A stretch of 51,020 bases of DNA, taken from Methanospirillaceae archaeon. Lineage in GTDB: Archaea; Halobacteriota; Methanomicrobia; Methanomicrobiales; Methanospirillaceae. The translations under genes were made by a program, and so were the position numbers. Under the pieces are notes generated by a model that was given only the letters and a program-made list of their open reading frames with translations, was not told the DNA's origin and searched no databases. Shown piece after piece: positions 35,487 through 44,473 of this stretch. The stretch's first letter is position 1; the number at the start of each line of letters is the position of its first letter. The stretch lies in contig JAFGOM010000085.1 of NCBI GenBank assembly GCA_016926505.1, positions 1 through 51,020 on the forward strand, given 5' to 3'.

Positions 35487-35600
35487 GATAATCCAATCGT
35501 CTGCACGATATTTCTATTCTTGTATCACCTGCCACTTCTGACACCGGTACCATTATGACAGACTCACCCCCGATTCTCCGGCTTTGGGAACCGGAAATTA

Positions 35601-35676
35601 TTCACAGGTGTGAACGGTATCAGATAATAAAGAGTAATACAAAATACTCTCATATCTAAGACCTAGCTATACGAGG
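35601..35676 (+). promoter_or_regulatory. atwA operon promoter region with two inverted repeats
   Basis: TTCACA-GG-TGTGAA (35601-35614) and AGAGTA-N8-TACTCT (35631-35650) are both perfect inverted repeats. AT-rich elements that could be TATA boxes, ATAATAAAG (35624-35632) and TACAAAATA (35638-35646), lie around them. The site GAGG at 35673-35676 is six bases before the atwA ATG at 35683. The second repeat overlaps the presumed core promoter and could be a repressor site. Confidence 0.45.
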
Positions 35677-35682
35677 ATTCCT

Positions 35683-37293
35683 ATGACACGACTTATCACG
35701 GTTGAAAACCTCTCCAAGGAATTTGATGGCAAAAAAGTCCTTACCAATATCTCTTTTACCATTGAGGAGGGCGAAATCATCGGCATCATCGGTAGATCCG
35801 GAGCAGGAAAGACCGTACTTATGCACCTTCTGAGGGGTATTGAAGAACCCCCTACTTCGGGCCGTATCATCTACCATGTGGCAATGAGCGAGAATCAAGA
35901 CTGTACCTATGTTGCTGTCCAGAGCAGGGCAGGAGAGATCTGTCCCCGTTGTGGATCTCCTCTCGTGGCCGTCGATATAGACTTCTGGGCCCCGGAAAAC
36001 GAAGAATCAAAGAAGCGTATCATGGGTAGTACCGCAATGATGTTTCAGCGTACGTTTGCGCTGTATGGTAATGATCGTGTCATTGATAACGTGCTTCGTG
36101 CCCTTGATGATATCAAATATCCACAAGAACACGCAATCAACCGGGCAATCGATCTTATCGATGAAGTAAACCTCTCCCACCGGATGATGCATATTGCACG
36201 TGACCTGTCAGGAGGAGAGAAACAACGGGTTGTTCTTGCCAGGCAGCTCGCTAAAGATCCCTGTGTTCTCTGCGCTGATGAACCGACCGGAACGCTTGAT
36301 CCGGCAACTGCAGCAATTGTTCACCAGATGCTTCTGAATGCCGCACGTTCAAATAACATGGCCATGGTCATAACCTCTCACTTCTCCAATATCCTGGATG
36401 ATATCGTTGACCGGGCAATGCTCATTGAAAATGGCGAGATAAAGGAGATGGGGACACCCGAAGATGTCATTGCCTCGTTCATGGAGGGGTATAACGATGA
36501 GATGGACTATTGTTCCGTGCAGCTTGGCGAGACCATACTTGAGTGCCGCGATATCGCAAAGAGATATATCGCAGTCGATCGCGGGCTTATCAGGGCTGTT
36601 GATGGTGTTTCCTTCACGATTGACCGGAAAGAGATCTTTGGTATCATCGGAACAAGTGGTGCAGGAAAGACGACACTTTCGCGCATGATATCAGGTATCA
36701 TTGAACCGACCAGTGGTGAGATGGAGATCCTCATCGGTGACGACTGGGTTGACATGACAAAAGCCGGGTTTGACAAACGGGGGCGTGCAAAAGCCTATAT
36801 CGGATTACTCCACCAGGAATACGATCTCTTTCCCCACCGCACAATTCTTGACAACCTGACAGATGCAATTGGTCTTGAACTGCCAAAGGAACTGGCTATG
36901 AGAAAGGCGATAATCACCCTCCGAATGGCAGGATTTACCGAAGAAAAGAGCAAGGAGGTTTTAAACCGAAAACCGGAGACTCTCAGTGAAGGGGAACGTC
37001 ACCGGGTAGCCCTTGCACAGGTACTGATACGTGAACCACGGATCGTAGTCCTTGATGAACCCACCGGTACCATGGATCCCATCACCAAGATCGATGTGAT
37101 GCATTCTATCATGCATGCACGCGAAGAGATGGAAGAGACCTTTATCGTCGTCTCCCATGACATGGATTTTGTCAGGGACATCTGTGACCGTTGTGCCCTT
37201 ATGCGTTTCGGGAAGATCGTAAAGATAGGCCCCACAGCAGAGATACTTGCCGAGATTACCGAAGAAGAACGGCAGAAAATGGAACATGAATAA
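35683..37293 (+). CDS. atwA: Methyl-coenzyme M reductase system component A2 (AtwA)
   Basis: AtwA is the ATP-hydrolysing component needed to reduce the nickel of coenzyme F430 in MCR to its active state. The 536-residue protein has two ABC ATPase domains in one chain. Walker A sequences are GRSGAGKT at 37-44 and GTSGAGKT from residue 323. Signature motifs are [11 protein letters not shown] and, in the second half, [12 protein letters not shown] cysteine-rich insertion in the first domain (Cys74, Cys87 and Cys90 in CPRCGS) is characteristic of this family and could bind metal. There are no membrane segments. It leads the operon and is separated by 30 bases from mmp3. Confidence 0.95.
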   Translation: MTRLITVENLSKEFDGKKVLTNISFTIEEGEIIGIIGRSGAGKTVLMHLLRGIEEPPTSGRIIYHVAMSENQDCTYVAVQSRAGEICPRCGSPLVAVDIDFWAPENEESKKRIMGSTAMMFQRTFALYGNDRVIDNVLRALDDIKYPQEHAINRAIDLIDEVNLSHRMMHIARDLSGGEKQRVVLARQLAKDPCVLCADEPTGTLDPATAAIVHQMLLNAARSNNMAMVITSHFSNILDDIVDRAMLIENGEIKEMGTPEDVIASFMEGYNDEMDYCSVQLGETILECRDIAKRYIAVDRGLIRAVDGVSFTIDRKEIFGIIGTSGAGKTTLSRMISGIIEPTSGEMEILIGDDWVDMTKAGFDKRGRAKAYIGLLHQEYDLFPHRTILDNLTDAIGLELPKELAMRKAIITLRMAGFTEEKSKEVLNRKPETLSEGERHRVALAQVLIREPRIVVLDEPTGTMDPITKIDVMHSIMHAREEMEETFIVVSHDMDFVRDICDRCALMRFGKIVKIGPTAEILAEITEEERQKMEHE

Positions 37294-37323
37294 CTCAGGT
37301 TTGATTCTATCAGGTCAGATGAA

Positions 37324-38862
37324 ATGATATCAATCTTCCTGGACGGAGAAGAGAAAACAGTCCTGGAAGGAACCAGACTGGGAGATATCCTTGTTTTTCA
37401 CGATCCCAGTCTGGTGGTTGCGGTTATTCTTCCCGGAAAGAAAGATTCTCTTGCAGGCAGAAATTATCTTGTCCAGACCTCTGCAGGCGAGGTGATTATC
37501 GAGGCAGGGGGAGAGGGCAGTGAACTTTTTTCATCAGATACCCTGCTTACCGGTCTGCACTGGAGAGACCAGAAATCCATTCACTTCGGTCCGTTCCCGT
37601 CCCATATTGTCCCTGCACGACAGGAAGCCCGTTATGAACGCGGGGATGTTATTATCGGATGCGGGGGATATGAACCAGAGCGTTCTTACCTTGTTTTTGC
37701 ATCCCGGTCCCATATCGCGGATCATGGAGCCCGGCAGGGAGGAGGTGTCATCGGGCAGGTTGTATCAGGTCTCGGGATCCTTGACCGTCTGGAGACAGGG
37801 GACAGGATTGAATCGATTAAACCGGTTCTTACCTTCTCAGACAGCACTGAATCCTACACCACGTCAGATCCGAATCTGGTTCTTTTTCCCGGTATGCATA
37901 TCATCTCCTATCTGCGCATTGAAGCAAAAGGGTATTCTGATGGCAGATCTGCTCCATTAGCTCCGAGGAGCGTGGAACACCTTATGCTTGGATGCAGGGG
38001 AAACGAGTACTGGACCTCACTCTCATCAAGTACCCATATCAGGGATGATCTGTTGGCAGGAACAGATATTCCTCATGAAATGTCAGGCCCCCGCTGTGAC
38101 GGGTCGGTTACAATACGCACTACCGGCAAGAAAAGAGGTTCAATCTACCTGTATACCGAAGATATCCCCAAGAGCGTACATCATACCGTTGTCGGGCAGG
38201 TGATTCACGGGATTGAACTCGCTCGCGTCGTTCATGCAGGGGAACGCTTCAGGGTCGAGGTTATTCCTGAGCAGTTTGACCTTTTAGGATTATCCCTTGC
38301 AGATGCAAAGGAATTTTCAGAGAGAAGAGGAGTAACATTTACCTGCGATGATTACCATGAATCGACCAGCCATGATCTGGTGGTGATTCACCAGGATCCA
38401 GAGACCACGATGGAGGTCCTTTTTAATGGATCTGTCTCTGTTACGACCACCCCTTATGCAAATGTCATTGATATCATGCTTGATGATATGCATGCCTACT
38501 CCAGCTGCAAGACGTTTCGTGAAGTAACAGGCCTTAAATTTCATCCCATCGGCAAATTACCTCACGTATTCTCGTTTGAGGATGTTTACCTCTTTAAGGC
38601 CGTCATTCCTACGGGAACAACAATTAATCCTGAAAACACCCCGGAGGAGGGGACTGAGATCGCAGCAGGAACACTTGCGATGACAAATGATTCACGCAGA
38701 AGTACCGGGATCGTCGGGGTGAGGACCGAATCGAATGATGAATTCGGACCGACATCTGAGCCGTTTTCCGGCACTAATATCATCGGCCGTATCCTCAATC
38801 TTAATAAATTAAAGAAGATCACGGAAGGAGAAACGGTATATTTCAGAGAGGGCAGAGAATGA
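37324..38862 (+). CDS. mmp3: Methanogenesis marker protein 3 (Mmp3)
   Basis: This 512-residue protein belongs to the methanogen-specific family UPF0288/TIGR03268. Mmp3 has been found in the MCR activation complex with McrC, Mmp7, Mmp17 and AtwA. The N-terminal 60 residues (MISIFLDGEEKTVLEGT) resemble a ubiquitin-like or MoaD-like beta-grasp. The central HIADHGARQGGGVIGQV region recalls cyclophilin-like folds. No transmembrane segment is seen. It overlaps mmp6 by four bases (ATGA). Its exact role is not known; the complex probably handles electron transfer and cluster chemistry for F430 reduction. Confidence 0.93.
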   Translation: MISIFLDGEEKTVLEGTRLGDILVFHDPSLVVAVILPGKKDSLAGRNYLVQTSAGEVIIEAGGEGSELFSSDTLLTGLHWRDQKSIHFGPFPSHIVPARQEARYERGDVIIGCGGYEPERSYLVFASRSHIADHGARQGGGVIGQVVSGLGILDRLETGDRIESIKPVLTFSDSTESYTTSDPNLVLFPGMHIISYLRIEAKGYSDGRSAPLAPRSVEHLMLGCRGNEYWTSLSSSTHIRDDLLAGTDIPHEMSGPRCDGSVTIRTTGKKRGSIYLYTEDIPKSVHHTVVGQVIHGIELARVVHAGERFRVEVIPEQFDLLGLSLADAKEFSERRGVTFTCDDYHESTSHDLVVIHQDPETTMEVLFNGSVSVTTTPYANVIDIMLDDMHAYSSCKTFREVTGLKFHPIGKLPHVFSFEDVYLFKAVIPTGTTINPENTPEEGTEIAAGTLAMTNDSRRSTGIVGVRTESNDEFGPTSEPFSGTNIIGRILNLNKLKKITEGETVYFREGRE

Positions 38863-39317
38863 ATACCTATCAGCCATCCTATCAGGGAACCGTTACAAAA
38901 TACGTCTTTGTCGAGTCACCCCATACTACACCTGATGATCTGGCAAGTCTTGCATATGAGATATCAGATCGTGCCATGATAAAAGAGACCTGTTTTGGCC
39001 TCCAGATAACCGGAGATGAGAAGGATGTCGCCGATATCATCAGGCAGCTCAGGACCCGTGATCCTGCACATATCTTTGTAAAAGACAGGGGATTTCCTCC
39101 CGGAGATCCCCGGCGGTGCCGTGCAAATCTTGGCGGTGCACGACCCGGCTATTTTGGTCACGAGTTTGAGATGGGAATTATAAAGAGGATATCACAGGGA
39201 ATTCTTAATCTGGATGAGAGAGAAGAGGGAAAAGTGGCGAAACCTCCGGTAATCCGGCCGGATACGGGAATCGATGTCGCACAACTTGCAACATTGATGA
39301 AAAAAGAGGTGCCATAA
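38859..39317 (+). CDS. mmp6: Methanogenesis marker protein 6 (Mmp6)
   Basis: A 152-residue soluble protein of the TIGR03272 methanogenesis-marker family, recognised by FVESPHTTPDDLASLAYEIS, KETCFGLQITGDE, and DRGFPPGDPRRCRANLGGARPGYFGHE in the middle. The GGARPGYFGHE stretch is highly characteristic. The last 40 residues vary. No enzyme motif is visible. It overlaps mmp3 by four bases and is one base from mmp5, suggesting obligatory co-expression. The function is unknown, but it occurs only in organisms with MCR. Confidence 0.9.
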   Translation: MNTYQPSYQGTVTKYVFVESPHTTPDDLASLAYEISDRAMIKETCFGLQITGDEKDVADIIRQLRTRDPAHIFVKDRGFPPGDPRRCRANLGGARPGYFGHEFEMGIIKRISQGILNLDEREEGKVAKPPVIRPDTGIDVAQLATLMKKEVP

Positions 39318-39318
39318 C

Positions 39319-39768
39319 GTGACAAAAATATTCATATATCCAACAACCAGCCTGATCCTCTCTGACATGGTTGCCCGGTTCGGACACACTCCAATCGGAT
39401 CGGCCCTGGCCATCCGGGAACGGATACAGACTGCAGGGATTGATTCCCCTCCTCTTCAGATGACTCCCGAAGATGCAAAGAAAGGACTCCGCTGGGCTGC
39501 AGTTGAGGTCCCCTCCGGGGTCAGGGGACGGATGTCACTATATGGTCCCCAGCTTGAAGAAGCAGAGGCAGCGATCATCATCACTGATGCTGAATTCGCG
39601 TTTGGTTGCATGGGGTGTGCCCGTACCAATGAACTCCTTGTGTATCTGATAAAGAAGAAAAAAATCCCCATTCTGGAGCTCAGGTATCCGGCTGATGAAG
39701 TTGAAGGAAATGAGTTTGTTGCTGCAATTCGTGACTTTTTGAGAGATTTGGGAGAAGAACATGACTGA
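39319..39768 (+). CDS. mmp5: Methanogenesis marker protein 5 (Mmp5)
   Basis: This 149-residue protein belongs to TIGR03271. It starts at GTG 39319, one base after the mmp6 stop. A Cys-x2-Cys pair (GCMGCART, Cys97 and Cys100) could bind a metal or cluster. The remainder, such as [20 protein letters not shown] and [16 protein letters not shown], fits the family. No enzyme motif is evident. It overlaps the next gene by eight bases. Confidence 0.9.
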   Translation: MTKIFIYPTTSLILSDMVARFGHTPIGSALAIRERIQTAGIDSPPLQMTPEDAKKGLRWAAVEVPSGVRGRMSLYGPQLEEAEAAIIITDAEFAFGCMGCARTNELLVYLIKKKKIPILELRYPADEVEGNEFVAAIRDFLRDLGEEHD

Positions 39769-41005
39769 ACAGAAAGTCAGGATAGCACAACTCTCCTGCG
39801 GGCCGGAATATAGCGGAGTACAGAAAGAGATCAACGATGCTGCTGCTGCTGTCGATGCCGAGATATTCTTCCCTGACCTGACCTTACGGGATATCAAAAG
39901 AAATTTCCATGATTATGGTATCGATGTACGGAGTGCAGACTTAAAACTCGCCATTGCACGGGCAGTTGCCCTTGTTGAAGGAGATGTCGAGGCTGATGCT
40001 GTCTTTATTGCAACATGCTTCCGGTGTGCCGAGGCAGCCATTGTCAGAAATGAACTCAGGCACTATATCCACGAGAATTCCCCCCTCCCGGTCGTCAGTT
40101 ACTCTTTTACCGAACGGACAACATCAGGAACCCTCCTGACACGAATGGAAGCCCTGACAACGATTGCACGGAGAAGGGCACTTCTGGCCCGGGAACGGCA
40201 GACCGGGATAACGATGGGTATTGATTCCGGCTCTGCAACCACGAAGGCAGTTATTATGCAGGATAACGAGATCATCGGAACCGGCTGGGTACCCACAACT
40301 GAGGTTCTGCAGTCAGCACAGGAAGTCAGGGATCATGCATTACAGGAAGCCGGCCTTCTCATGAAGGATATCGAAGCCATCGGAGCAACGGGGTACGGCC
40401 GGTTTCTTGTCGGTGAAGAGTTCGGTGCTGATCTTATCCAGGAGGAATTAACCGTTAACTCGAAAGGGGCTGTGTTTTTAGCCGATTGCCAGAAAGGCCC
40501 TTCAACCGTCATTGATATCGGAGGTATGGATAACAAGGCCATCTCAGTCCAGGACGGTATTCCCGGAACCTTTACTATGGGAGGTATCTGTGCCGGGGCC
40601 TCGGGACGATTCCTCGAGATGACTGCCAAACGACTTGGAGTTGATATTACCGAACTGGGGCCTCTTGCCATGAGAGGGATGGGATCTGACGTCCCGATGA
40701 ACAGTTACTGCATCGTGTTCGGAACCCAGAGTCTGGTAAACGCCCTTGCACAAGGACATTCAAAAGAGAATGTTGCTGCTGCTGCCTGTCACAGTGTCGC
40801 TGAACAGGTCTATGAACAGCAGTTGCAGGAGGTCGATATCAAGGATCCTGTCATCATGGTCGGCGGGACATCGCTTATTGCAGGACTCGTGAGAGCCATG
40901 GGTGATCTTCTCCAGACCGATATCGTGGTTCCCCGGTATTCGCAGTACATCGGTTCAGTCGGGTCGGCACTTCTCTCATCAGGTTTCATCAGGAAGGAGC
41001 AGTAA
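39761..41005 (+). CDS. mmp15: Methanogenesis marker protein 15 (Mmp15), BadF/HgdC-type ATPase
   Basis: This 414-residue protein (TIGR03286) joins a methanogen-specific N-terminal domain of about 145 residues to an ASKHA ATPase of the dehydratase-activator type. The N-terminal part has Cys13 (SCGPE) and Cys86/Cys89 (CFRC). The ATPase domain begins at [11 protein letters not shown] near residue 152. In the activators HgdC and BcrA, a [4Fe-4S] cluster is bridged between subunits by Cys in 'CAAGTGRF' and 'C-x-VFAES'. The matching segments here, CAGASGRF (Cys277) and CIVFGTQS (Cys317), are retained. ATP-driven low-potential electron transfer to MCR or a cofactor is therefore plausible but unproven. 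It overlaps mmp5. Confidence 0.93.
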   Translation: MTEQKVRIAQLSCGPEYSGVQKEINDAAAAVDAEIFFPDLTLRDIKRNFHDYGIDVRSADLKLAIARAVALVEGDVEADAVFIATCFRCAEAAIVRNELRHYIHENSPLPVVSYSFTERTTSGTLLTRMEALTTIARRRALLARERQTGITMGIDSGSATTKAVIMQDNEIIGTGWVPTTEVLQSAQEVRDHALQEAGLLMKDIEAIGATGYGRFLVGEEFGADLIQEELTVNSKGAVFLADCQKGPSTVIDIGGMDNKAISVQDGIPGTFTMGGICAGASGRFLEMTAKRLGVDITELGPLAMRGMGSDVPMNSYCIVFGTQSLVNALAQGHSKENVAAAACHSVAEQVYEQQLQEVDIKDPVIMVGGTSLIAGLVRAMGDLLQTDIVVPRYSQYIGSVGSALLSSGFIRKEQ

Positions 41006-41009
41006 ACCA

Positions 41010-41591
41010 ATGTCCACACTCGATTATTTCGAGGTTGAGTCAACAGATAAGGTTGGTGCAGATCAGTATCGCAGGCTTGCTTCCGTTGTTATCGGGGATC
41101 ACGGCCTCCTGAAAGTGATCCAGAAGATCCATATCTATATCGATCCCGAGGTCCCGGTCTTTGTGGCAGTGGGAATTACCCGGACACTGCTCGCTGCGAT
41201 CCGGGTGAGTGATATTGGTGCTATCACAAACCAGGACGGGCAGGTCATTATCAGTATCAACGAGGAGACCTATCTTGCGGCTCTCTTACAGGTTCTCTGG
41301 AACCGGTTCTCAAAAGACATGGTACAACAGCCTGACCGGTTCACCATCATGATGGACCTGACGAATGAGGAGGCAGAAATTCTTCCTGACATGATTGTTA
41401 TCGATCCGACAGATACGCTTTACAAGGATCTCATCTACTCGATGCAGATCATCTGTCCGGAAGGGTTTAAAGTCAGAAAACAGAATTTTCTTGCAGGAAA
41501 GTTCTATTTTGTTGCGAGTGAGGATACCCTTCCCGAAGATATCATGCCACTGGTTCGGGAAAAGTTTGCCCTGATGGGGGAGACGATATGA
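41010..41591 (+). CDS. mmp17: Methanogenesis marker protein 17 (Mmp17)
   Basis: From the ATG at 41010 (site AGGAAGGAGC lies upstream) the protein has 193 residues and begins MSTLDYFEVESTDKVGADQY; an upstream extension to 40902 overlaps mmp15 and is rejected. It belongs to TIGR03291. Mmp17 is reported as part of the MCR activation complex. There are few cysteines and no standard enzyme motif. It is four bases after mmp15 and overlaps mmp7 by four, so the three must be expressed together. Confidence 0.92.
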   Translation: MSTLDYFEVESTDKVGADQYRRLASVVIGDHGLLKVIQKIHIYIDPEVPVFVAVGITRTLLAAIRVSDIGAITNQDGQVIISINEETYLAALLQVLWNRFSKDMVQQPDRFTIMMDLTNEEAEILPDMIVIDPTDTLYKDLIYSMQIICPEGFKVRKQNFLAGKFYFVASEDTLPEDIMPLVREKFALMGETI

Positions 41592-42526
41592 TTCTTGAGC
41601 CCGTCTCATACAAAGGGGGTGTGTACCGCCATGATGAGATCCTGGATCTCATCGAGGATCTTGGCGGATATATCATCCAGAAACATATCATTGCGCAGGA
41701 TGTCATTCTCCAGGCACTCATTCCAAAAACAGACATTGATCTGCTCAGAACCATAGCGAGACCCCTTGCCGGTGAGGTTACGACTGCCCCGCTTGTCGGG
41801 ACCGAGATAGCAGTTGTCTCCATGTCCCTTGAGATCCATCACCTTCCCCATGCATCGTGTGACGTCGCCGAGTACTTACGAACCGAGGGTGCCAAGACCA
41901 ACATGATAGGTCTTGCCCGTGGTTTTGGAAAACGAATCGCGCTCATGAATGAAGAGGAACGGGCAATTATCAATGAACACGATTGTGCAGTCTACCTTCT
42001 TGGAAATTTTGAGAGTTGCATCCAGAAAAAAATGCCGGTATTACGTCGTGGGATAACCGTGCCGATCCTCGTCTGTGGAGCGCCGGAAAGGGAGAAACTG
42101 ATGCAGATAATCGATCCCCCGGTTGACGGATATATCGGAGGTGTCGGACGATTTATGCACAGGACAAAGGAGGCAGGGGAGATCGCACGGCTTGATGATA
42201 TCGTCAGGGAAGTCGCGCAGGTATTGGATACAAAACGGGCAGCCATCGCCAAGGATCCGCTCTCAGTCTCACCGGCACGACTTATGGATGTTATCATATC
42301 AGAGATACCTGATATCAGGTACGTGACATCTCCGATTCCGGTTGTTGTTCAGATTGATGGTCTCCGGGTAAAGCTTCCCTTTGACCTTTATGCAGGTGAG
42401 ATTGGAGATATCCGGATTGAAGAAGGGATTCGTATCGCTTCTCTTGCTGCGATTACCCCTTCACGAATGAGAAATTACATCCTGATAAAGATAAAACCGT
42501 TTTCAGAGACCGGAATCAGAGTATAA
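41588..42526 (+). CDS. mmp7: Methanogenesis marker protein 7 (Mmp7)
   Basis: A 312-residue protein of TIGR03274, starting MILEPVSYKGGVYRHDEI. Mmp7 is a member of the MCR activation complex, reported to bind complex iron-sulfur clusters with its partners. Cysteines occur in ASCDVAEYL, EHDCAVYLL, ESCIQKKM and LVCGAPE; these could include ligands, but I cannot say which. The rest has alternating strands and helices with no membrane segment. This is the last gene of the operon, ending 63 bases before the PEGA gene. Confidence 0.93.
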   Translation: MILEPVSYKGGVYRHDEILDLIEDLGGYIIQKHIIAQDVILQALIPKTDIDLLRTIARPLAGEVTTAPLVGTEIAVVSMSLEIHHLPHASCDVAEYLRTEGAKTNMIGLARGFGKRIALMNEEERAIINEHDCAVYLLGNFESCIQKKMPVLRRGITVPILVCGAPEREKLMQIIDPPVDGYIGGVGRFMHRTKEAGEIARLDDIVREVAQVLDTKRAAIAKDPLSVSPARLMDVIISEIPDIRYVTSPIPVVVQIDGLRVKLPFDLYAGEIGDIRIEEGIRIASLAAITPSRMRNYILIKIKPFSETGIRV

Positions 42527-42589
42527 CTGATACCACTTCATCCGGTTTTTCCCAGTCATATTTTTACCCATCAAAGTTAATTTTACTTT

Positions 42590-43573
42590 ATGAGAGCATG
42601 TAAAACGAAAAATATTTACCGATATTATGTTCTGCTCCTGTTTGTATGGATCTGCATCTATTGTACTCTCATTCCGGCACATGCCATTGTAGCCCCGGAA
42701 ATCCCTGATATTTCTTCAGAGATGAAAGGGGCAGCAGAGGGGTTTTATGAGATTATCAGTAATACCGACGGCACCAGGGTCTATTTTGATGCCGATTTTA
42801 AAGGTTTTATCTCCAATACCGGGCTCATTGTTCCGGTCTCACGCAACACAGATCCCTATACCACCATTACCCTGGAGAAGGAAGGATACCAGACGTTTCG
42901 TTCCCCCCTGCACAGCTATCCTGAACCGGGAAAGACCGTAACCATTCACGTTCCCATGACAAAAGAGCCGGCAGGAGGAGTTGGAACCGTATTAATTGAC
43001 GGAAATCCGGCTGGCACCATAGTTATCCGGGACAATGCCGGGATGGGCACCATTCCTGAATCAGGGATGATAATCCTTGCCAATATTCCATCAGGCATCC
43101 ATACTTTTACCTTTTCGTACCCCGGGTACGCAAACCAGACAATTGAGGAGTATCTCAACATCGGGGCATTGTTGCGACTCAGAATAGAGATGATACCTGA
43201 TGATACGGGAACCATATCTGTTTCTTCACAACCACAGGGAGCAGAGGTATACCTCGATGATGTCTATAAAGGGATAACCCCGATCGTGTTACCAGATATT
43301 CCTGCAGAAACCTACACGATTCTTTTAAGAAAGGACGGATATTCTGACCAGGTGAGTACCGTCTCAATAGAGGGAGGAAAGGAACAGGCAGTAGCAATCC
43401 CGTTATCTCCTCTCATGGTACCATCAGAGGAATTTTCCAGCCGGCAGAAGGGCAGTTCACCTGCAGAATTCCGCCAGTTTGCCGGTCTTCCACTTACCGG
43501 TATTGCCGCCATCGGAATCCTTATCCTTGCTCTGGGTATCCTTGGTATGTATGTGATAATGAAAAAGAAATGA
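42590..43573 (+). CDS. PEGA-repeat surface protein with C-terminal membrane anchor (copy 1)
   Basis: This 327-residue protein begins with a basic leader and a hydrophobic segment (about 10-32) that acts as a signal peptide. The body contains three PEGA-like beta-sandwich units: GTRVYFDADFKGFIS near residue 64, GTVLIDGNPAGTIVI near 132, and ISVSSQPQGAEVYLDDVYKG near 205 (in pieces). A low-complexity linker leads to a C-terminal transmembrane helix (about 303-324) and a KKK tail. It is thus probably anchored with its repeats outside. A TATA-like CATATTTTTA at 42557-42566 lies about 28 bases before the ATG and no ribosome site is seen, fitting a leaderless mRNA. It converges with a lipoprotein gene 26 bases away. 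Confidence 0.82.
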   Translation: MRACKTKNIYRYYVLLLFVWICIYCTLIPAHAIVAPEIPDISSEMKGAAEGFYEIISNTDGTRVYFDADFKGFISNTGLIVPVSRNTDPYTTITLEKEGYQTFRSPLHSYPEPGKTVTIHVPMTKEPAGGVGTVLIDGNPAGTIVIRDNAGMGTIPESGMIILANIPSGIHTFTFSYPGYANQTIEEYLNIGALLRLRIEMIPDDTGTISVSSQPQGAEVYLDDVYKGITPIVLPDIPAETYTILLRKDGYSDQVSTVSIEGGKEQAVAIPLSPLMVPSEEFSSRQKGSSPAEFRQFAGLPLTGIAAIGILILALGILGMYVIMKKK

Positions 43574-43599
43574 AAAAGAAGAGATAATCAAAAAACTGT

Positions 43600-44115
43600 T
43601 TATACCGGTCCAAATCCGATGAAATCGTCAGATATCTTGTAAGACTGACCGTTCTTGTACCAGACTGCAACCATAACTTCATCCTTGTGACTGGTTCCGA
43701 CAAAATCAACACTATTGCCCATCTCAGGCAGAAGTTTCTGTATCTCATCCCTTCCGTCAGACATGATAACACGAACCTCGATATCTGACACAAGACCCTG
43801 TCCGAATCCTCCATTAAAGGTCGCAGTGATCGTGTTAAAGATCTGATCCTTTGCCACGGTAATACTGACACTGATATCAGCAGGGGGTTGTGATACCGGC
43901 TCGTCCCAGATGGAGGGGGGAAGTACCTCAGGCGTTACTACTGGTTCTGCAGGCACTACTGCGGTCTCTACCGGGGGTGCGGCAGGTGTCGGGACAATGA
44001 TCTCTTCTGCAGGCTGTTCTGCAGGAGTGCTCTCAGGCCCGCTGCATCCTGCCAAAAGGACGAGAAACACAAGTGCCAGACCTGTGATACCAATACGGCA
44101 ATTTCTGTTCATCAT
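43600..44115 (-). CDS. Lipoprotein with one KDxIFxxIT-type domain (copy 1)
   Basis: The 171-residue protein starts with a signal peptide and a lipobox (LVFLVLLAGC; Cys24 approx.), then a Pro/Glu/Ala/Thr-rich linker (about 25-78). The mature domain (about 80-165) contains KDQIFNTITATFNGGFGQG, followed by VRVIMSDGR and KDEVMVAVWYKNGQSYKISDD. No known family is recognised by me. The same domain occurs twice in the minus-strand lipoprotein ending near 45504. It lies opposite, and 26 bases from, the PEGA gene. The role is unknown; a lipid-anchored surface protein acting with PEGA proteins is a positional inference. Confidence 0.75.
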   Translation of the reverse strand: MMNRNCRIGITGLALVFLVLLAGCSGPESTPAEQPAEEIIVPTPAAPPVETAVVPAEPVVTPEVLPPSIWDEPVSQPPADISVSITVAKDQIFNTITATFNGGFGQGLVSDIEVRVIMSDGRDEIQKLLPEMGNSVDFVGTSHKDEVMVAVWYKNGQSYKISDDFIGFGPV

Positions 44116-44473
44116 ACAAGATCAGATCATCAACTATTTGAATCATGATGCGAAAGTCAGATTCCACCCATGAACCAGACAAGAGGTTTTCCATGAATTG
44201 GAAAAAGTATCTATTATGTCTGTTTCACGTGAGAATCCGTACCGGTTCCGGTTATCAGGAGAGACTTTCAGATATCATCACCGGTTACTGTTGATTTATC
44301 GTATTGTCAGAAGAAAGCAGGTATTACCCCTGCAATATCCCCCTTGAGGAGCAAGATCACTTTAAATAGTCTGATCAAAAGAAGAGATGCTGCCGGGATA
44401 CTGATAACAGGAGATCCAAATAATGGACTTTTTATCCTTTCAGATAGAAATACAACCATCAGGAGAACGAAGT
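44116..44473. other. Intergenic region between a minus-strand lipoprotein and a PEGA gene
   Basis: These 358 bases hold the divergent promoters. For the PEGA gene on the right, TTTAAATA at 44361-44368 is a good TATA box, predicting a leader of about 80 bases. AGGAGAA at 44461-44467 is the ribosome site. For the lipoprotein on the left, AT-rich CTATTTGAAT at 44133-44142 may be its TATA box. I see no coding potential, tRNA or repeat otherwise. Confidence 0.45.

Noticed and set aside
40902-41009. N-terminal extension of Mmp17
   Set aside because: It overlaps the Mmp15 coding region, and a good ribosome site precedes the ATG at 41010.
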